Shown piece by piece: positions 34,586-43,145 of a DNA stretch of 64,000 nucleotides. How positions within the stretch are numbered: the stretch's first letter is position 1; every line of letters starts with the position of its first letter. Source of the DNA: DYJE01 sp964637565 (lineage in GTDB: Bacteria > Desulfobacterota > Desulfobacteria > Desulfobacterales > Desulfolunaceae); NCBI GenBank assembly GCA_964637565.1, contig CAZWTY010000007.1, positions 10,369 through 74,368 on the forward strand, read 5' to 3'. The translations under genes and the position numbers were made by a program. The notes under the pieces were generated by a model, which was not told the origin of the DNA, did no database searches, and worked only from the letters and a program-made list of their open reading frames with translations.

Positions 34586-34779
34586 TCATCCTTTACTCTA
34601 TCCAATAAAAACGCTTGATCCGTCTGACTGACAAAAGTTTCTTATCGTTTCTTATTGGGAATACTTTAAGATTATTTACATGGTTTCGTGGTATTGCATT
34701 ATTGAATAATTTGTTGTAACTTGCCGAATCTTTATGATGAAAACGGATAAACCATATGGAGTCAGGGATATTTAAATTC

Positions 34780-34833
34780 GACTTAGGGTATCGTGCCGCA
34801 AGGCGTGGGGGTTCAAGTCCCTTCTTCGGTACC
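34780..34833 (+). pseudogene. tRNA-Leu 3' fragment (right attachment-site copy)
   Basis: This matches the 3' 54 bases of the tRNA at 29658 with five differences just before the variable arm and 41 exact bases to GGTACC. The acceptor 5' half, D arm and part of the anticodon arm are missing, so it is not functional. It defines the right boundary of the island. Confidence 0.85.
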
Positions 34834-34843
34834 GCATGGTGTG

Positions 34844-34874
34844 AACCCCCTTTCTGAAAAGGAAGGGGGTTTTG
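34844..34874 (+). terminator. Intrinsic terminator beyond the tRNA fragment
   Basis: AACCCCCTT and AAGGGGGTTTT form a stem with a short loop and a T4 end. It may be the original terminator of tRNA-Leu before the island came in. Confidence 0.7.
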
Positions 34875-34901
34875 TGTTTGGAAACCCCAGGGAGGTGAAA
34901 C

Positions 34902-37115
34902 ATGGAATCGCATGATACGGAATGGGTGGAAGAGGTCTCTTACCATTTCAATGTGTGGTGGGTCAATCTGGGGCAGACTTACGCCAAATCCCGGCTTGAC
35001 GGTTACATCTGGGCACCTTCTCCCGTGGCTGGCGGAAAATCCTTTCCCCACTGGGATTCCATGAGGGAGGTGGAACAGGGGGACATGGTCCTCTGTTTCG
35101 CCCAGAAGGAAATCATGGCCATCGCCGTGGCCAGGGACCGGGCCCGGGTGTATCTCAACAGGAGAAAGGAAGGGGTCAGGGTTGACCTGGATTTTCATGA
35201 CCTGAGGAGGCCGGTCAGTCTCGATGACATACGGCCCCTGATGGACATGATCAGTGAGAGCATCGAGAAAAACAGGCCTTTCAACACCTTGCGCGGCATC
35301 AACCAGGGCTACCTGTTCAACTTCAGCGCGGAAGGGTTGCGCATGATCGTCGAGCAGTTTCCCGACAGGATCCCTGAAACCCTGGCTCCGGTGTTCGGCC
35401 TGGCTCCGGATAACCGGTTTGGTACATTTCTCGCCCGAAGGGGTTATGTTTTCGATCCGGAAATCATCCGGCGTTTCATTCTTTCCCTGAAAACCAAGCC
35501 CTTCGTGATTTTGAGCGGAAAATCAGGCAGCGGCAAGACGGTCCTCGCCCATATGTTCGCCCGTTACATGGATGAAAAAAAACGTATCGACGAATCCCTT
35601 ACCGAGGAAAGCGACCTTCTGAACAGACGCTGGTTCAAGATCAGCTACAACGACAAGGACATCGTCAACGCCTTTCAGGGCGGACCTGACAAGGGCATTC
35701 ACCTGGTGCGGAAAACCATGCTGAAAGACGGGATCATGTCCCTGTACGGCCTGGACAGCAAGAAAAACATCGACATGACCCAGAAGAAAATGCTGAAAGA
35801 CCTGAAAGAGGGCGATGTGATCATCGCCTATCAGGGCGGTTACACCCTGGGAGGTATCGGGGTGGTGGTCCAGCCTGCATTTTATGATGATTCGGGGGAT
35901 GCCTTTGATTCTTTTTATGAAGCTACCAAGAATTTTATCCGGGTCGACTGGCTGTTCAAGGGGCCCCTTAAAATCAACGATTTTTACCTGGATGAGCAGA
36001 GAATCCCGGCGTTCAGCATGTGGGCCGACGCCATCCACAGCCTGACACCTGAACAGATCCGGCTTTTTTCCGACTATCTCTACACCCGGGACATCCAGAT
36101 CAACGAGCATGGGGTTCACACCCGGTCACGGACCTATGAAATCATCCCTGTGGGCAGCGGCTGGACAGACGGCTCCCCGCTTCTGGGGGAGCTGGACCGT
36201 GACGGTGAAAGCTACACGGTGACCAAGGCCCTGAACCTGATCATCCATGCCGGAGATCTTCTGAAGCGGGGGATGGACAATCCCTTTTTCCTGATTCTCG
36301 ACAACATGAACGAATCCAGGGTGGAAAACTACCTTTCGGATATCCTCAGCGCCTGGGAAACAGGGGAGCCTGTTCCGCTTCACGTGAACGACGATATCGC
36401 CCAGTACCACGACATTCCCCGAGAGCTTTGCATTCCATCCAACCTGTTTATCGTCGGGACCCTGAAAAGCGGAGAAAACGCCGGGAGTATCAGTCGTTCG
36501 GTTCTGGACAGGGCCAATGTCATCGAACTGGAGAGCCTGTCCCCGTCGGACTATCTTACGTTCAACGACCGGCCTGTCACGTTTCTGCGTGATCTGGATT
36601 TCCAGGGAACGACCATGGCCAACCATCTGAAGCCCGAAGACATCCGGAAACTCATGGCCGGTGTTTTGTCCGAAGAAGGGGACGAGCGTCATGTGATGGA
36701 CAGGCTGGCCGAACGTCTGGACCTGATCGCCCGGGTTCTCGACGGAGCCGGGCTGGAACTGGGTTACCGGGTGATTAATGATATCTTCCGCTATGTTTAT
36801 CTCTCTTGGGAAACCTTGAGCAAGCCCCCGGTTTTCATCGAATGGACCGATGCCCTGGACATCCAGGTCGTCCAGCGCATTCTTCCCGGTATTCAGAGTT
36901 CAACGCCCCTGACCCACCATGCCCTTGACTGTTTTTACTGTTTGTGTTTCCCGGGCCTGACTGACGCGGAAAAACAGGAGCTGAGCCAGGGACGGGTGAT
37001 CCAGAGGCTTTTTGACCGAAGCGTCGAAGAGTCTGACCTGCCACGGTCGGCGGCCCGGCTTAAAAAAATGATCAAAGCCTTTGAAACCCAAGGGCACGTT
37101 TCAGTGAACTCATGA
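34902..37115 (+). CDS. McrB-type AAA+ ATPase with two EVE/PUA-like domains
   Basis: The protein has 737 residues; GGAGGTG precedes the ATG. An N-terminal EVE-like domain (about 13-155: FNVWWVNLGQTY, GYIWAPSP, EVEQGDMVLCFAQ) is of the type that reads modified bases. Walker A is GKSGSGKT (206-213). A second EVE-like segment (about 243-390: LKEGDVIIAYQGGY, FIRVDWLFKG) is inserted between Walker A and the McrB stretch GSGWTDGSPLLGEL (418-431). The McrB signature LILDNMNESRVENYLSDI starts at 464, with Asn in place of the usual Walker B Glu. McrB proteins motor a McrC nuclease on methylated DNA, but no McrC is nearby. The next gene, 13 bp on, encodes a radical SAM protein. Confidence 0.82.
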   Translation: MESHDTEWVEEVSYHFNVWWVNLGQTYAKSRLDGYIWAPSPVAGGKSFPHWDSMREVEQGDMVLCFAQKEIMAIAVARDRARVYLNRRKEGVRVDLDFHDLRRPVSLDDIRPLMDMISESIEKNRPFNTLRGINQGYLFNFSAEGLRMIVEQFPDRIPETLAPVFGLAPDNRFGTFLARRGYVFDPEIIRRFILSLKTKPFVILSGKSGSGKTVLAHMFARYMDEKKRIDESLTEESDLLNRRWFKISYNDKDIVNAFQGGPDKGIHLVRKTMLKDGIMSLYGLDSKKNIDMTQKKMLKDLKEGDVIIAYQGGYTLGGIGVVVQPAFYDDSGDAFDSFYEATKNFIRVDWLFKGPLKINDFYLDEQRIPAFSMWADAIHSLTPEQIRLFSDYLYTRDIQINEHGVHTRSRTYEIIPVGSGWTDGSPLLGELDRDGESYTVTKALNLIIHAGDLLKRGMDNPFFLILDNMNESRVENYLSDILSAWETGEPVPLHVNDDIAQYHDIPRELCIPSNLFIVGTLKSGENAGSISRSVLDRANVIELESLSPSDYLTFNDRPVTFLRDLDFQGTTMANHLKPEDIRKLMAGVLSEEGDERHVMDRLAERLDLIARVLDGAGLELGYRVINDIFRYVYLSWETLSKPPVFIEWTDALDIQVVQRILPGIQSSTPLTHHALDCFYCLCFPGLTDAEKQELSQGRVIQRLFDRSVEESDLPRSAARLKKMIKAFETQGHVSVNS

Positions 37116-37128
37116 TGGGAACCCGGTT

Positions 37129-38643
37129 ATGCTTCTGATTTTTCCTCCTGCGGCCAAAGCCTGCGAGCCTCCACCCGGAATGGCCCGTCTCCACGGAACC
37201 CTGAAACACCATGGCGTTCCTGTCCGGTCCATCGACATGAACCTCGAGGGTTTTTATGACCTTTACCATCGTGAGGTGGAAGCCGAAGACCTCTGGGGCA
37301 AACGGGCTGTCAAGAAACGGGAGATGAACCTTTTCAACCTCTGCGATGCACACGGTTACGAGAACAGGGACCGTTACAAAAATGCGGTGATGGACATCGG
37401 CAAGGTTCTGACCATGGCCTCAAAGCCCTGGGGAGCCCAGGTTTCCCTGGCCAACTACAAAAGTTTCACCCTGTCACCCCTTCGAAGCCATGATCTTCTC
37501 TACGCCGCCGAACACCCTGAGGAGAATGTGTTCTATCCTTATTTCAGCCGCCGTTTCCAGGAGCTGCTCACCGAAGACTCCGGCGTCCTCGACACGGTGG
37601 GATTTTCCATGAACTACCTGAACCAGGCCCTGTGCACCTTTGCCATGATCGGATACCTGAAACGCCTGGGCAGGCCGGTTAAGATCGTTCTGGGTGGTGG
37701 CCTGACAACCTCGTTCATGAGAAAACCGGGTTTCCTGTCTCCTTTTGGAAAGCTGGTGGATCTGATGGTGGCAGGGAAAGGGGAGGAACCCCTTTTGAAA
37801 CTTTTCGGTGTGGAGCCCCGTGAATCGGCCTGTCTTCCGGATTACGGGGAACCGATTCAGGACAAACCCTATCTGAGCCCCGGACTGGTGCTGCCTTACT
37901 GCACGGCCGACGGTTGTTACTGGAAAAAATGCACGTTCTGCCCGGAACAGGCGGAGGGCAACCCGTACGAACCCCTGCCCGTGGAAACGGCCGTGGAGCA
38001 GGTCCGGGAGCTGGACAGGATCTACCGGCCGGCACTGTTCCATTTCGTGGACAACGCCCTGAGTCCCAGGTTTATGACCGCCCTCTCAAGAAGTGGGTTC
38101 CAGACGCCCTGGTACACCTTTGCCCGGGTCACGGGCCAGATGAAAGATCCCGATTTCTGCCGTTCGCTGAAACAGTCGGGATGCCGGATGATGAAACTGG
38201 GCATCGAATCCGGGGATCAGAATGTTCTCGATCACCTTTCCAAAGGCATTGACCTTCAAACCGTCTCTGAAACCCTGGTCCAGCTTCATCGGGCCGGGAT
38301 CGCCACTTATGTGTACCTTCTTTTCGGCACACCCTGGGAGACGGAAGAGACGGCGAGAAAAACCATGGATTTTGTCCGGGACCACAAGGATCTGATCTCC
38401 TACATGAACATCGCCCTGTTCAACCTGCCGTATTTCGCCAAAGCCTGGGACAACCTGGATACAAGCGACTTCTATGACGGGGATCTGTCACTTTACAAGG
38501 AGTTCAACCATCCTCTGGGATGGAACAGGTCCAACATCCGGAATTTTCTTGCCAGGGAATTCAAGAAACACCCGGATATCTCCGCCATTATCAACCGGGA
38601 CCCTCCGGTGTTCAACTCCAACCACGCGGCGTTTTTTTCATGA
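37129..38643 (+). CDS. B12-binding-type radical SAM protein
   Basis: The protein has 504 residues. The N-terminal half looks like the cobalamin-type Rossmann region of the B12-radical SAM class (MLLIFPPAAKACEPPPGMAR; LGGGLTTSF; DLMVAGKGEEPL). The radical SAM motif is CYWKKCTFC (Cys-x4-Cys-x2-Cys), followed by FVDNALSP and KLGIESGDQNVL. The His that binds cobalamin is not obvious, so B12 binding is unsure. Substrate unknown. It starts 13 bp after the EVE-McrB gene, so the two form an operon and may act together. Confidence 0.8.
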   Translation: MLLIFPPAAKACEPPPGMARLHGTLKHHGVPVRSIDMNLEGFYDLYHREVEAEDLWGKRAVKKREMNLFNLCDAHGYENRDRYKNAVMDIGKVLTMASKPWGAQVSLANYKSFTLSPLRSHDLLYAAEHPEENVFYPYFSRRFQELLTEDSGVLDTVGFSMNYLNQALCTFAMIGYLKRLGRPVKIVLGGGLTTSFMRKPGFLSPFGKLVDLMVAGKGEEPLLKLFGVEPRESACLPDYGEPIQDKPYLSPGLVLPYCTADGCYWKKCTFCPEQAEGNPYEPLPVETAVEQVRELDRIYRPALFHFVDNALSPRFMTALSRSGFQTPWYTFARVTGQMKDPDFCRSLKQSGCRMMKLGIESGDQNVLDHLSKGIDLQTVSETLVQLHRAGIATYVYLLFGTPWETEETARKTMDFVRDHKDLISYMNIALFNLPYFAKAWDNLDTSDFYDGDLSLYKEFNHPLGWNRSNIRNFLAREFKKHPDISAIINRDPPVFNSNHAAFFS

Positions 38644-39036
38644 TTTCGTTTCCGACGGGGCCCAGAACTCCAGTCTGTGGCCTTCGGGGTCGTGGACGTG
38701 GAAAAGTGTGGCGTTCCAGGCATGGGAAACCATGGGGGTGGGCGAACAGTCGAGGGCTGAAAGACGGGAGTGAAGGGATATGACGTCCTCCACCTGAAAC
38801 GTCAGGGTCAGGCCCTGGCCACCCGAACTTTTCAGGGTGGATCGTGCGCTGTCGGCCACGCTCAGGCGGGCCAAAGGGTTGATGGCAAATTCCACAAACC
38901 AGGATTTGGAGAGAAGCACGGGAAAACCGAGGGTGTCCCTGTAAAACCGGACGGTTTCCCGGAAACGGTCACAATAGAGAATGGTGTTGACCGTTCTGAT
39001 TTCAAAAGCCAGGGGCTCGGGTTTCGCATCGTTCAT
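38638..39036 (-). CDS. VOC (glyoxalase/dioxygenase fold) protein
   Basis: The protein has 132 residues. It has the start NTILYCDRFRETVRFYRDTLGFPV and the end LFHVHDPEGHRLEFWAP, a full VOC beta-alpha-beta pair. Metal positions (Glu in LEFW, His in LFHVH) are plausible. The substrate is unknown. It converges with the radical SAM gene, overlapping by 6 bp at the stops. Confidence 0.82.
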   Translation of the reverse strand: MNDAKPEPLAFEIRTVNTILYCDRFRETVRFYRDTLGFPVLLSKSWFVEFAINPLARLSVADSARSTLKSSGGQGLTLTFQVEDVISLHSRLSALDCSPTPMVSHAWNATLFHVHDPEGHRLEFWAPSETKS

Positions 39037-39134
39037 GTTGCCTCGACAGCTGGGGTAAAGATGGTCGATGTTTTTTTTGTACTATGCCTCAGACCGGATG
39101 ATCTGGCAACTTTCAAAAGAAGGTTTTCGCACCC

Positions 39135-40064
39135 ATGAATGTGTTGAAAAAAAAATACATGTACGTCCAGGCCTTTTCCTGCGACTCCACCTTGAACAAA
39201 GGTTCTCTTGTCGGGTTTCACCATGGGTGTGACGACGGGCTGAACCAGGAGTTGATTCATGATATGACAGGTCGGGGCCTTTTCCCCCATTACGGTTTTT
39301 CTTTTTATGAAAATCCACCGGGGCGAATCATCCGCCATGGGAGGGGAGGACGGCCTACTCTCTACCGGTCTGACCGCCTTTACACTCTGGGCTTGTCTTC
39401 CTTTGTCAAAGTGATAGCTGCCCAGGACATGTTCAACGATGACGGGCTTGCCTTTCACAGAAACCTGAGTTTTCTGATGGTTATAGGAAAAAGAGATGCT
39501 CTTTTTGATGATTTCCGCTTGTATCTGGATTTCAAAAGCCGGGATGACAACGACCACCCCCTGGTCCGTTTCTTTTCACAGCGACCGGAGGATCATGGAA
39601 CAGGGATAACGCCCTGTTTCGAAATTCTTGGAGGACAGCACGACCTGCTGGAAATTGTGGGCGACCTGGACTACGACAGTGACAACGGCTATGCTGACAG
39701 TGTGTACCTGATGTCAGGCCTGTCATCTTCCCTTGTCTTGTCCCACATCACCATCCGGAACCTGATTGAAAAAGAAAGTCATGGGCTTGCGGAACTGCTT
39801 CAGATTCCCGTTCTCGATGAACGGTACAGCGGTCTTCTTGAATCGGTGTTTCAATTCGACAGAAAGTCAGCCTTCCGTGGTGGAATTGGTACTGAAAAGC
39901 TTTCTCTGTGCGGGATATCTCCAGGGATTCTGGGGTATGGGGATGTGGTTCTGGATGTGGCAAAACGGACAGTCTCAGGTAAAAGAACGGATCTCGTTCG
40001 ATTTATCCTTCATCTGAACAGGGAAGGTGTTCTGGATCAAATGGACCTGCGTTACCTGGTTTGA
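39135..40064 (+). CDS. Hypothetical protein, 309 residues
   Basis: I do not recognise this protein. It has no signal peptide, membrane segment or Cys cluster. It shows several acidic, aromatic stretches (FHHGCDDGLNQELIHDMTG, VGDLDYDSDNGYADSVYLM, RKSAFRGGIGTEKLSLCG). Codon use and GC are like its neighbours, and the frame is long and undisturbed, ending just before a bidirectional terminator, which supports a real gene. No strong ribosome-binding site is seen at the chosen ATG. Confidence 0.5.
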   Translation: MNVLKKKYMYVQAFSCDSTLNKGSLVGFHHGCDDGLNQELIHDMTGRGLFPHYGFSFYENPPGRIIRHGRGGRPTLYRSDRLYTLGLSSFVKVIAAQDMFNDDGLAFHRNLSFLMVIGKRDALFDDFRLYLDFKSRDDNDHPLVRFFSQRPEDHGTGITPCFEILGGQHDLLEIVGDLDYDSDNGYADSVYLMSGLSSSLVLSHITIRNLIEKESHGLAELLQIPVLDERYSGLLESVFQFDRKSAFRGGIGTEKLSLCGISPGILGYGDVVLDVAKRTVSGKRTDLVRFILHLNREGVLDQMDLRYLV

Positions 40065-40074
40065 GCCAATAAAA

Positions 40075-40122
40075 AAACCGTGTCCGGATTCTATGCAATG
40101 AATATCGTGCCGGACACGGTTT
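40075..40122. terminator. Bidirectional terminator
   Basis: AAACCGTGTCCGG (40075-40087) pairs perfectly with CCGGACACGGTTT (40110-40122). There is an A-run before and TTT after, between two convergent genes. Confidence 0.75.
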
Positions 40123-40133
40123 AAAGACAGGAA

Positions 40134-40325
40134 TTACTCCCAGATGATGCAGCTTGCGGGGCAGGAATCCATGGCTTCCTGGATCAGGCTTTCGTCTCCG
40201 CCTTCAGCTTTGATAACGATCGCTTTTTCATCATCTGCGTTGAATTCGAAAACTTCAGGGGCGATTTCCACACAGGCTTCACATCCCATGCATTCTGCTT
40301 CGTCGATGACCACTTTTTTTGCCAT
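40134..40325 (-). CDS. [4Fe-4S] ferredoxin
   Basis: The 63-residue protein has CMGCEACVEIAPEVF (Cys-x2-Cys-x2-Cys) and SCPASCIIWE for the fourth ligand. It is a Desulfovibrio ferredoxin I-type single-cluster carrier, acidic overall. It is distinct in sequence from the ferredoxin at 17254. Monocistronic. Confidence 0.92.
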   Translation of the reverse strand: MAKKVVIDEAECMGCEACVEIAPEVFEFNADDEKAIVIKAEGGDESLIQEAMDSCPASCIIWE

Positions 40326-40587
40326 TTTTTTTATTCTCCGTTTTAAGGTGGATGTTCATGTCCGGATGTTTATCCGGACGTGGTTCTAAGAATGACTTGC
40401 ACATCACGGCAAGGCCCCGTACCGTGTTTTAAGCGGCAGAAGGCCTGACATTTCTAAAATTACGGGGGGGATTATAGCAACCTTGAAAAGAATTATGCAA
40501 AACAATTATTAAAAAAAAATGATTTAGCCCGTGGATTCCGCTATAATCACCGGACAATCTACCAGAAATCTTTCAGGGAGGCAGACT

Positions 40588-41484
40588 ATGAACGTGTTGA
40601 TCACAGGCGGTACAGGGTTTGTCGGAACTTATCTCACAGGCCGAATGCTGGATCTGGGCTGGAATGTCACCATCACGGGCCGTTCAAAAAGTGTTTACGA
40701 GGGACGGAAGGGATTCGATCATCTGATCTGCGACACGGCCGAAGAAGGACCATGGCAGGACCATGTGTCCAAAGCGGACGCCATCGTCAACCTGGCCGGG
40801 AAAAACATCTTCACCCCGTGGAAGGATGATGTGAAAAAAGAGATCCGTGAAAGCCGGATCATGACCACACGGAACCTGGTCAACGCGTTGGGCTCCGGGT
40901 CGAACGCGGTGTTCCTGAGCACCTCGGCGGCCGGCTTTTACGGAAGCCGTGGAGACGAGATTCTGACCGAGGCCTCGCCCATGGGACAGGGATTCCTGGC
41001 TGAACTGTGCCGGGACTGGGAAAAGGAGGCCAGAGAGGCAGAAACCAGGGGCGCCCGGGTGGTGTGCATGCGGTTCAGCATGATTCTGGGTAAAAACGGC
41101 GGAGCCCTGGAAAAGATGCTGCTGCCTTTCAAAATGTGCCTTGGGGGCAAACTGGGAAGCGGGGAGCAGTGGATGTCCTGGATGCACCTCGAGGATCTGG
41201 CCGCAGCCGTGTTGTTCCTCATCGGAAACGACACGGCCGAAGGGCCGCTGAACTTCTGTTCGCCTTTACCTCTGAAAAACAAGGATTTCACCCGCGCCCT
41301 TGGGTCTGCTCTGGGAAGGCCGGCTTTTTTCCAGGTTCCGTCGTTTGTCCTGAAAACCGTCATGGGGGAACTGGGGGATGTGGTTCTCGGCAGCCAGAGA
41401 ATGACGGCCGATGGCCTCGAGAAGCTCGGGTTCGGGTTTGCCTATCCTGAAATCAAAAGCGCCCTTGAAAACATCGTAAGTTGA
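40588..41484 (+). CDS. TIGR01777-type NAD(P)-dependent epimerase
   Basis: The protein has 298 residues from ATG 40588, preceded by AGGGAGG; a longer frame from 40531 lacks a site. Rossmann motif MNVLITGGTGFVGTYL, then IVNLAGKNIF and SAAGFYGSRGDE. It is the single-domain form of the family also found, fused to an SRPBCC domain, at 7352. A VOC gene follows 23 bp later. Confidence 0.88.
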   Translation: MNVLITGGTGFVGTYLTGRMLDLGWNVTITGRSKSVYEGRKGFDHLICDTAEEGPWQDHVSKADAIVNLAGKNIFTPWKDDVKKEIRESRIMTTRNLVNALGSGSNAVFLSTSAAGFYGSRGDEILTEASPMGQGFLAELCRDWEKEAREAETRGARVVCMRFSMILGKNGGALEKMLLPFKMCLGGKLGSGEQWMSWMHLEDLAAAVLFLIGNDTAEGPLNFCSPLPLKNKDFTRALGSALGRPAFFQVPSFVLKTVMGELGDVVLGSQRMTADGLEKLGFGFAYPEIKSALENIVS

Positions 41485-41507
41485 CAGGAAGGGGAAGCGG
41501 GTTTGCT

Positions 41508-42029
41508 ATGATCAGATACACGGGAATTCACCATCTGGCCCTGGTCACGGACGACATGGACAAGACCATCCGGTTCTGGCGGGATCTTCTGGGCATGAGG
41601 ATGCTCGCCGCCACCGGAGACGGGACGAACCGGCAGTACTATTTCGAGATATCCGACAACAGCATCCTTTCGTTCTTCGAATGGCCCCAGGCCGCAAACC
41701 CCGAGGAAAAGGACCACGGGGTTCCAACGTCGGAACCCCTGGCCTTTGACCACGTGGCCATCGGAGTTCCTGACATGGAAACCCTTATAGCCGTCAGGCA
41801 GACCCTGGAAGACGCCGGGTTCTGGGTGTCCCACGTGGTCGACCACGGGTTTATCCATTCCATCTACTCGTTCGATCCCAACCGCATCCCCATCGAGTTC
41901 TGCACCGATGTGAAAGAACGAAGCCTCCGGAAAATTTTAAGGATGAGCGACAGAAAACTGGGAGCCGTGGCCGCCGAAGGCCACGATCCCCAGCCAGGCC
42001 ACTGGCCTGGGGCAGGGGATGATTCTTGA
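41508..42029 (+). CDS. VOC family protein (glyoxalase/bleomycin-resistance fold)
   Basis: The protein has 173 residues from ATG 41508. It has YTGIHHLALVTDDMDKTIRFW and FDHVAIGVPDMETL, two VOC repeats, with His in IHHLAL and DHVAIG and Glu in IPIEFC as likely metal ligands. Reaction unknown. It is probably co-transcribed with the epimerase. Confidence 0.82.
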   Translation: MIRYTGIHHLALVTDDMDKTIRFWRDLLGMRMLAATGDGTNRQYYFEISDNSILSFFEWPQAANPEEKDHGVPTSEPLAFDHVAIGVPDMETLIAVRQTLEDAGFWVSHVVDHGFIHSIYSFDPNRIPIEFCTDVKERSLRKILRMSDRKLGAVAAEGHDPQPGHWPGAGDDS

Positions 42030-42034
42030 ACTTT

Positions 42035-42490
42035 TTACCCTTGGATTTTTCCCACGGCCTCGTCAATGGCTGTCCGGTGTTTTTTGAAGACCGTGATTTC
42101 CCCCGAGGCTTCGGCGATGATCAGGGTGTTGTCCTTGACGAACACGGAGATCAGGTAGGTGTAATCCTTTTCACCTGAAGGCGCCGCCAGTTCGATCTGG
42201 TAGCCTTTCAGGGTATCGGCTGTGATGTCCTTTTCGGCGATAAAGCGGTAGCCCGATTCGGTCAAGTGCTTTTTCATGGCTGTTTTCCAGAAGGCAAGTT
42301 CGGCGAAAGGCTTGTTTTCGGCCGTTCTCACCCGGTACATCACTCCGTCGGATGTGACGGCCCTGAAAGGCTCGGAGCCGTCGTAAGCGGCAAATCCGGC
42401 GGGAGTCTTTACCGGCCCAAGGGTTTTGCATCCGGAAAACACGACGATGGAAAAAACGATCAGGGTAAGGGCGACAAGGTTATTTCTCAT
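42035..42490 (-). CDS. Lipoprotein, function unknown
   Basis: The protein has 151 residues. The signal peptide ends in the lipobox FSGC (Cys21), so the mature protein is lipid-anchored. The body (GVMYRVRTAENKPFAELAFW, YTYLISVFVKDNTLIIAEASGE) looks like a small alpha-beta domain. Its start overlaps the end of the DUF4349 gene by 11 bp, so it belongs to a three-gene envelope operon. Confidence 0.75.
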   Translation of the reverse strand: MRNNLVALTLIVFSIVVFSGCKTLGPVKTPAGFAAYDGSEPFRAVTSDGVMYRVRTAENKPFAELAFWKTAMKKHLTESGYRFIAEKDITADTLKGYQIELAAPSGEKDYTYLISVFVKDNTLIIAEASGEITVFKKHRTAIDEAVGKIQG

Positions 42491-43133
42491 GGTTGAAATC
42501 CTCGATCATGGTTTTCAGGTTCAGGGTGTTCAGCCAGGCAAAGGACGAGGTGCCTGAGTAGACCGGGGCGTTCCTGTCCTTGAACTGGAACTGCACCGTT
42601 ACCCGGGCAAAGGCGAGTTCATGTTCCATGAAGGCGATGGAACCCTTGAGGCTTTCGATGTCCGCCACCACCTCCTGTACGGCACGTTCCACACTGACGA
42701 TGGTTTTCTTTTTCGAACTCTTCAGGACAGCCAGGTAGCGCTCGAGAATCTCCTGCTTTGTCTTGAGGCTGGTTCGTTTCTGGTTCAGGGCCTCGTCGAA
42801 TCCCGTGGTTTCGAGACGCCGTTCCAGAACCGTGCCCAGGGTTTCGCTGAAGGCGATGAACTCGGCGCTTTTCGACGCGGGAACCCGCACGGTGACCGAC
42901 TGGTCCGACAGGTAGGTGAAGTAGCCGTCAAGAGCCTGGGCCTTGGCGATCAGGGTGTCGCCTGTCCCGGCCGGGTCGCTCACCGACAGGGTAAGGGTGG
43001 TCTGCTCGAAAAGGACGGGAGCGGCCTGGGTCACGGCCGGCAAAATCGTGATGCCGAAAATCAGCAGGACCCATGCCCCGGACAGGGACTTTCGTAATCT
43101 TCGTGATGTTTTCTGGTATGAAATCATGGTCAT
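42480..43133 (-). CDS. DUF4349 domain protein (exported)
   Basis: The protein has 217 residues, with an N-terminal signal sequence (about 18-37, LSGAWVLLIFGITILPAVTQA). The DUF4349-type core has VTVRVPASKSAEFIAF, a coiled coil around 110-165 (LKTKQEILERYLAVLKSSKK), and a late beta-strand FARVTVQFQF. Unlike many family members, it lacks a clear C-terminal membrane helix. Function unknown. Its paralogue lies directly upstream, 12 bp away. Confidence 0.72.
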   Translation of the reverse strand: MTMISYQKTSRRLRKSLSGAWVLLIFGITILPAVTQAAPVLFEQTTLTLSVSDPAGTGDTLIAKAQALDGYFTYLSDQSVTVRVPASKSAEFIAFSETLGTVLERRLETTGFDEALNQKRTSLKTKQEILERYLAVLKSSKKKTIVSVERAVQEVVADIESLKGSIAFMEHELAFARVTVQFQFKDRNAPVYSGTSSFAWLNTLNLKTMIEDFNHEK

Positions 43134-43145
43134 GTCCTTTCCCTG

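Larger units (their letters stand above)
29701..34833. mobile_element. Small genomic island (about 5.1 kb) at tRNA-Leu, no integrase seen
   Basis: Direct repeats of the tRNA 3' end bound the segment. The intact tRNA is on the left; the right copy is only a fragment. Inside are an Hbd gene, a gene remnant, a methyltransferase, a GNAT and an EAL protein, with long non-coding stretches and mixed base composition. No integrase, recombinase or phage gene is visible, so the island appears cryptic or decayed. A right-end fragment created by simple duplication is the alternative. Confidence 0.7.

Noticed and set aside
34593..35198. Minus-strand gene across the tRNA fragment
   Set aside because: It reads through the tRNA remnant and terminator and is antisense to the EVE-McrB start.
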